A stretch of DNA of 49,587 bases from Planctomycetota bacterium (lineage in GTDB: Bacteria; Planctomycetota; UBA1135; UBA2386): positions 1 through 49,587 of the forward strand of contig JAEUHQ010000135.1 in assembly GCA_016794565.1 (NCBI GenBank). The letters are read 5' to 3'. Numbering within the stretch: position 1 is the stretch's first letter; each line of letters begins with the position of its first letter. The notes beneath the pieces were generated by a model, which saw nothing but the letters and a program-made list of their open reading frames with translations, was not told the origin of the DNA and made no database searches. Shown one piece after another: positions 32,830-41,124 of the stretch. A program made the position numbers and the translations under genes.

Positions 32830-33010
32830 AGCGCCCGGTGCGGCGGTCTCCCACGGACGACCGCGGCGGCCTTCGATCAGCGCCGGCGCCGGACACGGAT
32901 CGGGCCTCGCGCAGTCGTTGCGTGCCCGACCCGACCGCGCTGCGTGATCTCGTCCACGCCGGCCGCCACCAGTCGTCGGGCGCCATCCGGCGCGTGCGGA
33001 TGCGGGTCGC

Positions 33011-33949
33011 TCACGCACCGTGCGCGCGCGCGGCTGTCCCGGGCCGCACGATCGAGAGCAGGATCCCCCCGCCGATCACCACCACGATCACCGTCAGGGA
33101 CACGAGCGTCGGCACCTTGACCACGGAGTGCGCCACCAGCTTCAGGCCCACGAACCCGAGCACGATGCCGAGCGCCGGCTTCAGGTAGGCGAACTTGCCG
33201 GCCATCCCGGCGAGCAGGAAGAACAGGGAACGCAGCCCCAGGATCGCGAAGATGTTCGACGTGAAGACGAGGAACGGATCCGTCGTCACGCCGAAGACGG
33301 CGGGGATCGAATCGACCGCGAACACGACGTCGCTGCCTTCGACGAGCAGCAGCGCGAGGAACAACGGCGTCGCGCGGAGGCGGCCGTCCTGGCGGACGAA
33401 GAAGCGCTGCCCGTGCAGCTGATCCGTCGACCTGATCCGCCGCCGCAACCAGCCGACCGCCCGGGACTCGGCGGTACTGAGGTCGTCGTGCGTTCCGCGC
33501 GCCACCAGCTTGAGGCCGGTGATCAGCAGCAGCGCACCGAACGCGTACAGCACCGGCTGGAAGTGTTCGATCAGCCAGACACCGCCGAAGATCATCACCG
33601 CCCGCAGCACGACCGCGGACAGCACTCCCCAGAAGAGCACCCGATGCTGCAGTTCGGGCGGGATCCGCAGCGCCGCGAAGATCACGACGAACACGAAGAT
33701 GTTGTCGATCGACAGCGACTGCTCGATCAGCCATGCCGTGTAGTAGTCGAGCGCTGCGCTCGAACCGAACTGCAGCCACACGAACCCGCCGAACGCCGCC
33801 GCGAGGGAGCTCCAGACGATCGTCCACGCCCCCGCCTCCCGCGCCGACGGAGTGTGGGCCTTGCGGTGGAACACGCCCAGATCGAGCGCCAGCATGAGCG
33901 CGACGAACGACAGGAAGCCGGCGTAGAAGAGAGGCGAGACCTGAGGCAT
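33011..33949 (-). CDS. TerC/Alx-family integral membrane protein
   Basis: 312 residues with about seven to nine transmembrane segments, from the ATG at 33949; the frame extends slightly upstream without a better start. The paired acidic motifs of the family are present: WLIEQSLSIDNIFVFVVIF and LLLVEGSDVVFAVDSIPAVF. FLVFTSNIFAILGLRSLFFLL is also characteristic. TerC/Alx proteins are linked to tellurite resistance and, in the Alx/YkoY branch, to manganese export and membrane-protein metalation. No manganese-responsive yybP-ykoY riboswitch was recognised in the 100 bp upstream. It converges on the RND operon across a 181-bp gap holding only short inverted repeats (for example GCGGTC/GACCGC at 32843-32864). 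Confidence 0.93.
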   Translation of the reverse strand: MPQVSPLFYAGFLSFVALMLALDLGVFHRKAHTPSAREAGAWTIVWSSLAAAFGGFVWLQFGSSAALDYYTAWLIEQSLSIDNIFVFVVIFAALRIPPELQHRVLFWGVLSAVVLRAVMIFGGVWLIEHFQPVLYAFGALLLITGLKLVARGTHDDLSTAESRAVGWLRRRIRSTDQLHGQRFFVRQDGRLRATPLFLALLLVEGSDVVFAVDSIPAVFGVTTDPFLVFTSNIFAILGLRSLFFLLAGMAGKFAYLKPALGIVLGFVGLKLVAHSVVKVPTLVSLTVIVVVIGGGILLSIVRPGTAARAHGA

Positions 33950-34049
33950 GGGAGCGCGGCATCTTGACGGGCGAGCGCCGCCCGTCGCGTTCGAAGGCAC
34001 GACGCAACACTTCGAGAAAGTGGAAGTCCCGCTGCCAGGCTCGGGCGCT

Positions 34050-34961
34050 TCAGGTTCTGGACTCGCCGAAGAGACCGCGCCGCGCGTTGCGCATCAGCAC
34101 CGCGAGCGCCGGGTGCTTCAGGCGGCGATCGACGGTGATCGCGAAGTAGCGCGCCTCGAGACCCGGCAGATCGCCGCACGGAACGAGCCCGTGGAGCGCG
34201 GCGAGGTCCTTCGCCAGCACGGACGGCGCGAGCATCAGACCGGCCCCGGCGGCGGCGAACCGTTTCTGCAGCGCGGAGTCCTCGACCTCGGCGACCACCC
34301 GGACCCGCACGTCGCGTTCACGCATCAAGGCATCGAACTCGCGGCGCAGTTCGGTCTGTTCGAGCGGAAGGACGAACGGCGCATCGCGCAGCGAAGCGGG
34401 GAAATCGCGGCGGATCCCCGCGACCAGTCTCTTCGCGCCGAACACGCTGACCGGACTCGAACCGAGCGGGTGGTGGAACGCCCGCACACGTGTGCCGGAA
34501 GCCGCCGGCACGTCCGCGATGACGACGTCGAGCCCGAAGACCGCGAGTTCCGCCAGCAGGCGCTCCGGCCGGTCTTCGTGCACGACGATGCGCACGGGCG
34601 GGTCGCTCGAGAGCAGCGGCGCGAGCAGCCCGTGACTCAGCGCCTTCGGCACGACGTCCGCGATGCCGACCTGCAGTCGCAGGGGCTGCCCCGTCGGCTG
34701 ATCGCGCACCGCGTCGAGCATGTCGCGCCCCAGGGAGAAGATCTGGTCGGCGAAGCCCAACACGAAGCGCCCCATGTCCGTGAGCTGCAGGCCGCGACCG
34801 TGTCGCTGCAGCAGTTTCTCGCCGAGGAAGGTCTCGAGCTGCCGCAGCTGCGTGCTGATCGACGGTTGCGAGACGTGCAGAAGCTTGCTCGCCCGGGCGA
34901 TGCTGCCTTCGCGCGCGACGGTCCAGAAGTAGCGGAGATGGTGGTAGTTCAGCCAGTCCAT
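34050..34961 (-). CDS. nhaR: LysR-family transcriptional regulator, NhaR-like
   Basis: 303 residues from the ATG at 34961. The N-terminus WLNYHHLRYFWTVAREGSIA (3-22) is the NhaR hallmark rather than the general LysR one, and the helix-turn-helix continues through LHVSQPSISTQLRQLETFLG. NhaR activates Na+/H+ antiporter genes in response to Na+ in Escherichia coli, but NhaR-like proteins occur in many other contexts. Here it is divergent from a small HPF/RaiA-like gene, with a 127-bp shared region holding an ATCT-N14-AGAT inverted repeat (35005-35026) that could be its binding site. The nearest antiporter genes in the window are 25-30 kb away, so a local target is more likely. Confidence 0.85.
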   Translation of the reverse strand: MDWLNYHHLRYFWTVAREGSIARASKLLHVSQPSISTQLRQLETFLGEKLLQRHGRGLQLTDMGRFVLGFADQIFSLGRDMLDAVRDQPTGQPLRLQVGIADVVPKALSHGLLAPLLSSDPPVRIVVHEDRPERLLAELAVFGLDVVIADVPAASGTRVRAFHHPLGSSPVSVFGAKRLVAGIRRDFPASLRDAPFVLPLEQTELRREFDALMRERDVRVRVVAEVEDSALQKRFAAAGAGLMLAPSVLAKDLAALHGLVPCGDLPGLEARYFAITVDRRLKHPALAVLMRNARRGLFGESRT

Positions 34962-35004
34962 GCGAAGAGCGGGGACCGTAGCCGAACGGCCTCCGTCTTC
35001 CAGA

Positions 35005-35026
35005 ATCTCGAAGCTTAGGTGCAGAT
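35005..35026 (+). promoter_or_regulatory. Candidate LysR-type binding site in the nhaR/hpf-like divergent gap
   Basis: ATCT at 35005-35008 and AGAT at 35023-35026 form an inverted repeat with a central AAGCTT palindrome (35011-35016). It lies between the divergent starts at 34961 and 35089, the usual position for a LysR box. The assignment is from symmetry and position only. Confidence 0.35.
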
Positions 35027-35088
35027 CTATCGACTGGATCGAAGCGTCTCCGACGCCGATCGTCCGCTCGCTCCAACCGAGATCCGCC

Positions 35089-35406
35089 ATGAACATCCTG
35101 ATCCTGTTCCGCGACCGCTCGCCGTGCCAGAACCTCGCCGTCCACGCGAGGAAGAGCCTCGAGGCCGCTCTCGATCGTTTCGCTCCGCGCATCGCCGACG
35201 TGAGCCTGCGCGTCTCCGACGACAACGGTCCGCGCGGCGGCGTCGACCAGACCTGCGCGCTCGCGGTGCGGCTCGTCGGCGGCGACGACCTCCACTTCCG
35301 CTCGATCGACAGCTCGCCCGAGCGCTGCATCCACCGGCTCGCCCGCCGCGCGGCCGCCAGTCTCCGCCGACTGGTCGAACGGCGCCGCCAGCGGACGCGC
35401 CGCTGA
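35089..35406 (+). CDS. HPF/RaiA-like ribosome-associated small protein
   Basis: 105 residues from the ATG at 35089. The core VSLRVSDDNGPRGGVDQTCALAVRL contains the D-x-N-G-P-(R/K)-G-G-x-D signature of the HPF/RaiA (sigma-54 modulation) family, here in a short form of the kind often annotated as ribosome-associated HPF/RaiA family protein. Members bind the small ribosomal subunit at the mRNA/tRNA channel and silence or protect ribosomes. The C-terminal helix is very Arg-rich (RLARRAAASLRRLVERRRQR), fitting rRNA contact. It is divergent from nhaR and 48 bp before the HtpX-like gene on the same strand, so the two may be cotranscribed as a stress unit. Confidence 0.78.
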   Translation: MNILILFRDRSPCQNLAVHARKSLEAALDRFAPRIADVSLRVSDDNGPRGGVDQTCALAVRLVGGDDLHFRSIDSSPERCIHRLARRAAASLRRLVERRRQRTRR

Positions 35407-35454
35407 CGAATGCTCCGCCGGGCGAACGGCGTCTCCCGCAAACCTGATCCGTCG

Positions 35455-36327
35455 ATGAAGAACCAACTCAAGACCATCTTCCTGTTCGGTGTGCTGTCGG
35501 CGCTGCTCGTGAGCATCGGCGGCCTCGTCGGTGGACGGGCGCTGCCCGTCTTCCTGGTACTCGCGATCGCCATGAACCTCGGCGCATGGCTCTTCTCCGA
35601 CAAGCTGGTGCTGCGCATGAGCGGCGCCCGCCTGCTCGGGCCGGACGAGTTCCCAGCGCTCCACTCCATGGTCGCGGACCTGGCGCAGCGCGCTGGCATC
35701 CCGGCTCCGCGACTGGCGATCGTCGCCGACCCGACGCCGAACGCATTCGCGACCGGCCGCAGTCCGTCCCGCGCAGTCGTCGCCGTGACCGAGGGCCTGC
35801 TCCGCCTCGTGGACCCGCGCGAACTGCGCGGTGTCCTCGCTCACGAACTGGCGCACGTGAGGAATCGCGACACGCTGGTCGCCAGCATCGCGGCCGCCGC
35901 GGCGACCGTCGTCTCGTACGTGGGCAACACGCTGCAGTTCGCCGCGATGTTCGGCGGCGGCTCGCAGAACGAAGAAGAGGGCAGCACCGGCGGCGGCCTC
36001 GCGGCGGCCATCCTCGCGCCGATCGGCGCGACCATGCTGCAGATGGGCATCAGCCGCAGCCGCGAGTACCTCGCCGACGAGTGGGCCGCGCGGCTCACCG
36101 GCGAACCCGAGGCGCTGGCGAGCGCACTCGGCAAGCTGCAGCGCATCGGCGAGACCATGGTCGCGCACGGCGGTCCCTCCCCCGCGCCGGCGACCGCGAG
36201 CCTCGCGATCGTCAACCCTCTCGCGGGCCGGAGCGTCTTCCGGTGGTTCGCGACGCACCCGCCGATCGAGGACCGCATCGCGCGCCTCCTCGACATGGCG
36301 CAGCCCGGGTTCCTCCGCACGGTCTGA
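35455..36327 (+). CDS. htpX: M48-family membrane zinc metalloprotease HtpX
   Basis: 290 residues from the ATG at 35455, the first start giving the normal N-terminus (MKNQLKTIFLFGVLSALLV). Two N-terminal transmembrane segments (about 7-24 and 29-46) precede the protease domain. The zinc site is LAHELAHVRNRDTL (HExxH), with the third ligand in SREYLADEWAARLTG. FATGRSPSRAVVAVTEGLL and the late THPPIEDRIARL also match HtpX. The enzyme degrades damaged membrane proteins from the cytoplasmic side of the inner membrane together with FtsH. Length and motifs indicate an intact enzyme. Confidence 0.94.
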   Translation: MKNQLKTIFLFGVLSALLVSIGGLVGGRALPVFLVLAIAMNLGAWLFSDKLVLRMSGARLLGPDEFPALHSMVADLAQRAGIPAPRLAIVADPTPNAFATGRSPSRAVVAVTEGLLRLVDPRELRGVLAHELAHVRNRDTLVASIAAAAATVVSYVGNTLQFAAMFGGGSQNEEEGSTGGGLAAAILAPIGATMLQMGISRSREYLADEWAARLTGEPEALASALGKLQRIGETMVAHGGPSPAPATASLAIVNPLAGRSVFRWFATHPPIEDRIARLLDMAQPGFLRTV

Positions 36328-36429
36328 CCGCGGCCCGGCGGGCATCTGGCGAAACCCGTTCTCGCACCGCGTCGGCGGCTGGCTACCCTCTAGCCACGGT
36401 CACCCGAGCCGGGCGGCCGACGACGGCGC

Positions 36430-36939
36430 ATGAACAGTGAACAACCGCTGGTCGGCGTGATCATGGGGTCGCGCACCGACTGGGAAGTCCTCCGACACGC
36501 GAGCGAAACCCTCACGGAGCTCGGCGTCCCCCACGAGTGCCGCATCGTGTCGGCGCATCGCACGCCCGACTGGCTCATGGAGTACGCGAGCACGGCGGAA
36601 TCGCGCGGTCTGCACGCAATCGTCGCCGGCGCCGGCGGCGCCGCCCACCTGCCGGGCATGGTCGCGGCGAAGACGCTCGTGCCGGTGCTCGGCGTTCCGA
36701 TCGACGTCGGCGCGCTGCGCGGTGTCGACGCGCTCCTCTCGATCGTCCAGATGCCGGCGGGCGTGCCGGTCGGAACACTCGCGATCGGCAAGCCCGGCGC
36801 CATCAACGCCGCCCTGCTCGCCGCATCGATCGTCGGGGCCACGCGCCCCGAAGTGCGACGCGCGCTGCAGGCGCGGCGCAAGAAAACCACCGATTCGGTC
36901 CTGGCCGCGATCGATCCGCGAACGGAGCCGCGCGGATGA
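36430..36939 (+). CDS. purE: 5-(carboxyamino)imidazole ribonucleotide mutase
   Basis: 169 residues. PurE moves the carboxylate of N5-CAIR to carbon, giving CAIR in purine synthesis; an octameric cytoplasmic enzyme. The class I signature is clear: VGVIMGSRTDWEVLRHASET (8-27), RIVSAHRTPDWLMEYA with the catalytic His, IVAGAGGAAHLPGMVAA and LLSIVQMPAGVPVGTLAIG. Its stop overlaps the ATG of purK (ATGA), the usual purEK coupling. The 102 bp before it include a short pyrimidine/purine-mixed spacer with no recognised riboswitch. Confidence 0.97.
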   Translation: MNSEQPLVGVIMGSRTDWEVLRHASETLTELGVPHECRIVSAHRTPDWLMEYASTAESRGLHAIVAGAGGAAHLPGMVAAKTLVPVLGVPIDVGALRGVDALLSIVQMPAGVPVGTLAIGKPGAINAALLAASIVGATRPEVRRALQARRKKTTDSVLAAIDPRTEPRG

Positions 36940-38072
36940 TCGTCGGTGTCCTCGGCGGCGGGCAGCTCGCGCGCATGCTCGCCCTCGCCGGCACCCCGCT
37001 CGGCCTGCGCTTCCGCTGCCTCGACCCGTCGCCCGACGCCGTCGCCGGGCACGTCGCCGAACTCGTCGTCGCCGACTACCGCGACGAGGCGGCGCTCGCG
37101 CGCTTCGTCGCGGGCGTGCAGGTCGTGACGTTCGAGTTCGAGAACGTGCCGGCGCGAGCCGCCCAGTGGCTCGCCGAACACGCGACCGTGGCGCCGGTGC
37201 CGCGCGCCCTCGAGATCGGTCAGGACCGCGTCTTCGAGAAGCGGCTCTTCGCATCCGTCGGGATGGCGACCGCCGAGCACCGCGCCGCGGACACCCGCGC
37301 CGAACTCCACGCCGCGGTCGCCGCGGTCGGAGCACCGTGCATCGTGAAGACACGCCGCCTCGGCTACGACGGCAAGGGCCAGGTGCGGCTCGTCCCCGTC
37401 CCCTCACTGTCGGCGGCGATCGACGCCGCGTTCGACTCGCTGCGCCCGGCGGAGTCCGGCGGCCTCGTCGTCGAGCAGATGGTCGCGTTCGATCGCGAAG
37501 TGTCCGTGCTCGCCGCGCGCAACGGTCGCGGCGAAGTCATGGTCTACCCGCTGGTCGAGAACGAACACGAGGGCGGCATCCTCGCCCGTTCGCGTGCGCC
37601 GGCGCCCGAAGTGCCGGAGAAGCTCGTCCGCGAGGCCGGCGAGTTCGTTTCGGTGTTGCTGCGCGAACTCGACTACGTCGGCCTGCTCGCCGTGGAGATG
37701 TTCGTGAAGGGCGATCGCTGGATCGCGAACGAGCTCGCACCGCGAGTGCACAACTCGGGGCACTGGACCATCGAGGGCGCGGAGTGCTCGCAGTTCGAGA
37801 ACCACCTGCGCGCGATTCTCGATCTGCCTCTCGGCAGCACGGCGATGACGGCCGGCGGCCACGCGACGATGGTGAACCTCATCGGCTCCCTGCCCGCTCG
37901 CGCCGACGTGCTCGCCATTCCCGGTGTGCACCTGCACGCGTACGGCAAGGCCGCGCGACCCGGGCGCAAGGTCGGCCACGCGACGGCGCTCGCGGCGGAC
38001 CGCGCGACAGCGGACGCGCTCTGTGCACGCGTCGCCGCCCTGCCGCGCAGCAGCGGATCGGGCCTGGCCTGA
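36936..38072 (+). CDS. purK: 5-(carboxyamino)imidazole ribonucleotide synthase
   Basis: 378 residues from an ATG that overlaps the purE stop. PurK is an ATP-grasp enzyme that carboxylates aminoimidazole ribonucleotide with ATP and bicarbonate, supplying the substrate of PurE. Features are the N-terminal VGVLGGGQLARMLALAG (3-19), VVTFEFENVPARAA, the ATP-grasp strand APCIVKTRRLGYDGKGQ, and the metal and product site NELAPRVHNSGHWTIEG with FENHLRAILDLPLG. The operon ends at a perfect hairpin that includes its stop codon. Confidence 0.97.
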   Translation: MIVGVLGGGQLARMLALAGTPLGLRFRCLDPSPDAVAGHVAELVVADYRDEAALARFVAGVQVVTFEFENVPARAAQWLAEHATVAPVPRALEIGQDRVFEKRLFASVGMATAEHRAADTRAELHAAVAAVGAPCIVKTRRLGYDGKGQVRLVPVPSLSAAIDAAFDSLRPAESGGLVVEQMVAFDREVSVLAARNGRGEVMVYPLVENEHEGGILARSRAPAPEVPEKLVREAGEFVSVLLRELDYVGLLAVEMFVKGDRWIANELAPRVHNSGHWTIEGAECSQFENHLRAILDLPLGSTAMTAGGHATMVNLIGSLPARADVLAIPGVHLHAYGKAARPGRKVGHATALAADRATADALCARVAALPRSSGSGLA

Positions 38073-38086
38073 CCGACGGCGGTCAG
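38069..38086. terminator. Perfect hairpin at the purK stop, convergent junction
   Basis: CTGACCG (38069-38075) pairs over 7 bp with CGGTCAG (38080-38086) around an ACGG loop. The purK TGA lies within the stem. The opposing TPR gene ends 28 bp further on. There is no U-tract. Confidence 0.4.
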
Positions 38087-38114
38087 CGACGGATCGTGAC
38101 TGCCAGCGCCGGAG

Positions 38115-39269
38115 TCATTTCGGCGCCGACGGCTTGCCGAAGTAGCGCTCCATCAGCTCGGCGAAACGCGGATCGCCGCGCAGCCCGTTCATGTCGTGAT
38201 CCGCGTCGATCATCGCCTTGCCGAGTGGGCGCGTCTTCGCTCCGGTCTGCAGGGCCTTCTCGAGGTACTGCAGCGCTTCGTCGTTGCGCTTCGAGAGCAC
38301 GAGCGAGCACGCGGTGTTGTAGATCGTGGTGGCCTGCCCCTGCTGAGCTTCCGGCACGCTCTCGCCGACCTCGACGGCCGCCTTGAACCACTTCACGGCT
38401 TCCTCGTAGTTGCGCAGCTGGTAGTGCAGGTCGGCGAGCGTGTTCGTCGCCATGTAGCGCTCGGTCGCCGTCTCCGAACTCGCTCCCTTCTCGAGCCGCT
38501 CCTTCACGCCGTCGAAGAGAACGGGGTCGCCGAACTGGTGCATCGCGCACGCTGCGGTGATGAAGAGGTTCTGGTTGCCGGACGACTGCGCCTTGCCGGC
38601 GATCTCGCGCAGCGTGGCCCGCGTGGCGTCGGTGGCCCGCTCAACCGGCAGGACGTCGCGAACGGCGCGCAGGCAGGCCACGCGGAACTCGTCGGCGCGA
38701 GCGACGTCGCGCGGCGGCGTGACCGTCCACTTGAGCAGCAGGTCGGCGGCCTCGGGACCGAAGTCGGCGATCTCCGCGTACTGCCCCGCGAACACGGCGT
38801 TCGTCTCGGCCTTCTTGCGGACCGTCAGCACGAGACAGCGGGAGAGAATCGCCTTGCCGCGCTCGTCGAGACGCTGCAGTGCCGCAGGCTCCGGTGCGAG
38901 CCGGGCGAGCGCGGCCTTCGCCGCTTCACCGTCGTCGGCGATCGCCGCAGCCATCGCCTCACGAACTGCGTCGGCGAACTCCGGCGCCTTCGCCGGCGGC
39001 GAGGCGTCCTTGCCGGCGGGGACAGGCTCCTTGGCCGGCGGCGCGGCCTCGGCCTTCGGAGCCGCCGCGGCGATCGCGCGCAACGTCGCGACGAAGCGCG
39101 CCCGGCCGACGGCATCTGCCGCCAGCACCTGTTCGGCAGCGGCCGTGATCACGCTGCGCGGTGCATCGGCATCGACGAACGCCTTGCGCACGGCCTCGTT
39201 CTGCTGCGCCAACGCAGCCGCGGTGCAGGCGACGAAGGTGAGGAACGGGGAGAGAAAGAGGTGAGCCAT
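38115..39269 (-). CDS. Secreted TPR-repeat protein of unknown function
   Basis: 384 residues from the ATG at 39269 with a signal peptide (about 1-21, LTFVACTAAALAQ). A low-complexity Ala/Pro/Lys linker (about 72-95, AEAAPPAKEPVPAGKDASPP) separates an N-terminal helical part from a helical-repeat body. The C-terminal third contains TPR-like units: ATNTLADLHYQLRNYEEAVKWFKAA (about 275-300) and IYNTACSLVLSKRNDEALQYLEKAL. It probably works in the periplasm as a binding scaffold. It is divergent from fluC across 131 bp; I see no fluoride riboswitch and no other gene there. I recognise no named family. Confidence 0.8.
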   Translation of the reverse strand: MAHLFLSPFLTFVACTAAALAQQNEAVRKAFVDADAPRSVITAAAEQVLAADAVGRARFVATLRAIAAAAPKAEAAPPAKEPVPAGKDASPPAKAPEFADAVREAMAAAIADDGEAAKAALARLAPEPAALQRLDERGKAILSRCLVLTVRKKAETNAVFAGQYAEIADFGPEAADLLLKWTVTPPRDVARADEFRVACLRAVRDVLPVERATDATRATLREIAGKAQSSGNQNLFITAACAMHQFGDPVLFDGVKERLEKGASSETATERYMATNTLADLHYQLRNYEEAVKWFKAAVEVGESVPEAQQGQATTIYNTACSLVLSKRNDEALQYLEKALQTGAKTRPLGKAMIDADHDMNGLRGDPRFAELMERYFGKPSAPK

Positions 39270-39400
39270 GAATGTCCTGTCCGCGATCCGGAGATCGAGA
39301 GCGCGCGACGATACCAGCGGCCGGCGTGACGGGACATCGCCGCGTCGATCGCAGTCCCCCGTCGCGCCAGGGCCGTCGCGGTGTCAGAATGCGGCGCCGT

Positions 39401-39781
39401 ATGGCGCAATTCCTCTGGGTCTGCCTCGGCGGAGCGATCGGCTCGGGCGCCCGCTTCCTCGTCCACTCGTGGCTGCAACCGCCCGGGGGCGAAGGATTCC
39501 CGGCCGGAACACTCGCCGTGAACGTGGTCGGCTCGTTCCTGATCGCCTTCGTGATCACGATCTGCGCCGGTGGAGATCGGCTCCCGACGAGCGCACAGAC
39601 CGTGCTCACCGCCGGCGTGCTCGGCGGCTTCACGACCTACTCCGCGTTCAGTTGGGAGACCCTGAAGTGCCTGCAGCGCGGCGCGACGACGATGGCGGCC
39701 GTCTACGTCGTCGCGACGCTGCTCGGCTGCCTCGGCGCGTGCGCATGCGGGTGTTTCGTGGGGAAGTGGATCGCGGCGTGA
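39401..39781 (+). CDS. crcB: Fluoride channel FluC/CrcB
   Basis: 126 residues from the ATG at 39401; the frame opens upstream, but this start gives the usual N-terminus (MAQFLWVCLGGAIGSGARFL). Four transmembrane helices are expected. Family signatures are GGAIGSGARFL, GTLAVNVVGSFLIAF with the conserved Asn, and VLGGFTTYSAFSWET, the G-G-F-T-T-(F/Y)-S region that lines the pore and binds the central Na+. The protein works as a dual-topology dimer that lets F- leave the cell. A single-gene form is normal. No crcB-motif riboswitch was recognised before it. Confidence 0.93.
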   Translation: MAQFLWVCLGGAIGSGARFLVHSWLQPPGGEGFPAGTLAVNVVGSFLIAFVITICAGGDRLPTSAQTVLTAGVLGGFTTYSAFSWETLKCLQRGATTMAAVYVVATLLGCLGACACGCFVGKWIAA

Positions 39782-39876
39782 AGGGGCACCGATACCACGG
39801 GCGGTTCCCCTGCGCGGGACACTGCCTGTAGGCCGCGGGGCGTTCCGACCGATGAGCGGCTGCAGTGAGGATCTGC

Positions 39877-41124
39877 ATGGGCCTGCTCGAACTCTGTCTT
39901 CTCTCGGTGCTGTCGCCGCAACAGCCTTCTCCTGCCCCGGCGACGCCGAGCGCGACTCCGACGCCTGTCCAGGTGGCTCCGCCCATCGCGCCGCCGACCG
40001 ACGACGAGCGCGCGAAGCTGCTGCTGGCCGAGCGCGCCGGTCCGAAGGCGGATCCCGACGTGCTGGGACAGCTCACCGATTCGCCGAACGACAAGGTCGC
40101 GACTCGCGCGGCGTACCTGCTCGCTCGTCTGAACGGCGAGCCCGCGATCACCGTGTGCAACCGCGTCGTCGTGCGCAGCCCGCATGCCGTCGCTCGCCTG
40201 CAGGCGGCGAACGCGCTGCTGCGCCACGCGAGCGTCAGCTCCGTCGCGCCGGCGATCGCCGCACTCGAGGACACCGATCGCGACGTCCGGACGATCGCCG
40301 CACAACTGCTCGGCAAGCTGCGTCGCCCGGCGGCGGTGCAACCGTTGCTCGCGCTGCTCGAGCGTCACGACACGGCTGTCTCGGCCGCGCCTGCGGCCAG
40401 GACGGACGCTCCGAAGGCCACCGACGTGCAGGCCGCGCTGATCGCACTGCACGATCTCGACGCTCGGGATCAGCTCCTTCGCGCCGCGAACGCGCTGCAG
40501 CAGCGCGCGGCGAACGGCGCCGGCGACGCACTCGCCTGGCTGTTCCAGGGCCTGTCGCCGAAGCTCCCGCGAGCCGCGGAGACCACGCTCCTCGTCGCGG
40601 TGCTCGGCCACCGGGAACCGATACTGCGCCGCTACGCGATCGGTCGTCTCGGCGTGCTCGCCGAGCCGTCCACCGCGGCAGCGCTCGAAGGCCGCCTCGG
40701 GACCGAAGGACCCGAACTGCGGCCGCTCGTCGAAGTCGCGCTGAACCTGGTTCGCGCGGACAAGACCGCACAGGCCGAAGGCCTCCAGCGGGCCCTCGAC
40801 TCGGGCAAGGCCCTCATCGCGAAGGCCCGCACCCGCTGGAACGCATTGTCCGACCAGGGTCGCTGGATCGTCGGCGCTTCGCCCGTCGCGCTGCTCGTCG
40901 TGTTCGTGCTCCTGGGCCGCTTGCGACGCCGCCGCGCGAACGCCGCGTCGGCAGCCGCGACGATGGCCTTGGTGGCCCCGTCGGAGGAACACGTCCAGGA
41001 GATGGCCGAGGAGGCGGAGGCGCTCGAGGCCGCCGCGAACGCCGAGGCCTTCGGCGCGGACGCCGAGGCGCCGATGGACGGCGACGCCATGGCCGCCGAG
41101 GACGATGGCCTCGTGCACCGCTGA
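39877..41124 (+). CDS. Membrane-anchored HEAT-repeat protein
   Basis: 415 residues from the ATG at 39877, which has a TGAGG site 6 nt upstream; a GTG at 39865 is in frame. A short hydrophobic N-terminus (LLELCLLSVLS) may be a signal sequence, followed by a Pro/Thr/Ala-rich linker (about 18-45). Residues about 50-310 are HEAT-type helical repeats, for example ARLQAANALLRHASVSSVAP, AIAALEDTDRDVRTIAAQLL and LLRRYA-like units. One transmembrane segment (about 335-352, IVGASPVALLVVFVLLG) is followed by an RLRRRRA stop-transfer patch and an acidic Ala/Glu-rich tail. The end overlaps the next gene by 20 bp. Probably a protein-protein scaffold; function unknown. Confidence 0.8.
   Translation: MGLLELCLLSVLSPQQPSPAPATPSATPTPVQVAPPIAPPTDDERAKLLLAERAGPKADPDVLGQLTDSPNDKVATRAAYLLARLNGEPAITVCNRVVVRSPHAVARLQAANALLRHASVSSVAPAIAALEDTDRDVRTIAAQLLGKLRRPAAVQPLLALLERHDTAVSAAPAARTDAPKATDVQAALIALHDLDARDQLLRAANALQQRAANGAGDALAWLFQGLSPKLPRAAETTLLVAVLGHREPILRRYAIGRLGVLAEPSTAAALEGRLGTEGPELRPLVEVALNLVRADKTAQAEGLQRALDSGKALIAKARTRWNALSDQGRWIVGASPVALLVVFVLLGRLRRRRANAASAAATMALVAPSEEHVQEMAEEAEALEAAANAEAFGADAEAPMDGDAMAAEDDGLVHR

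Noticed and set aside
32830..33010. Terminator between the RND operon and the TerC-family gene
   Set aside because: Only a 6-bp inverted repeat (32843-32864) and short GC palindromes are present; too weak to list as a feature.
33950..34049. Possible manganese (yybP-ykoY) riboswitch before the TerC/Alx-family gene
   Set aside because: No matching conserved loops or stems were found in the 100-bp upstream region.
39270..39400. Possible fluoride riboswitch before crcB/fluC
   Set aside because: The conserved crcB-motif blocks are not visible in the 131-bp gap.
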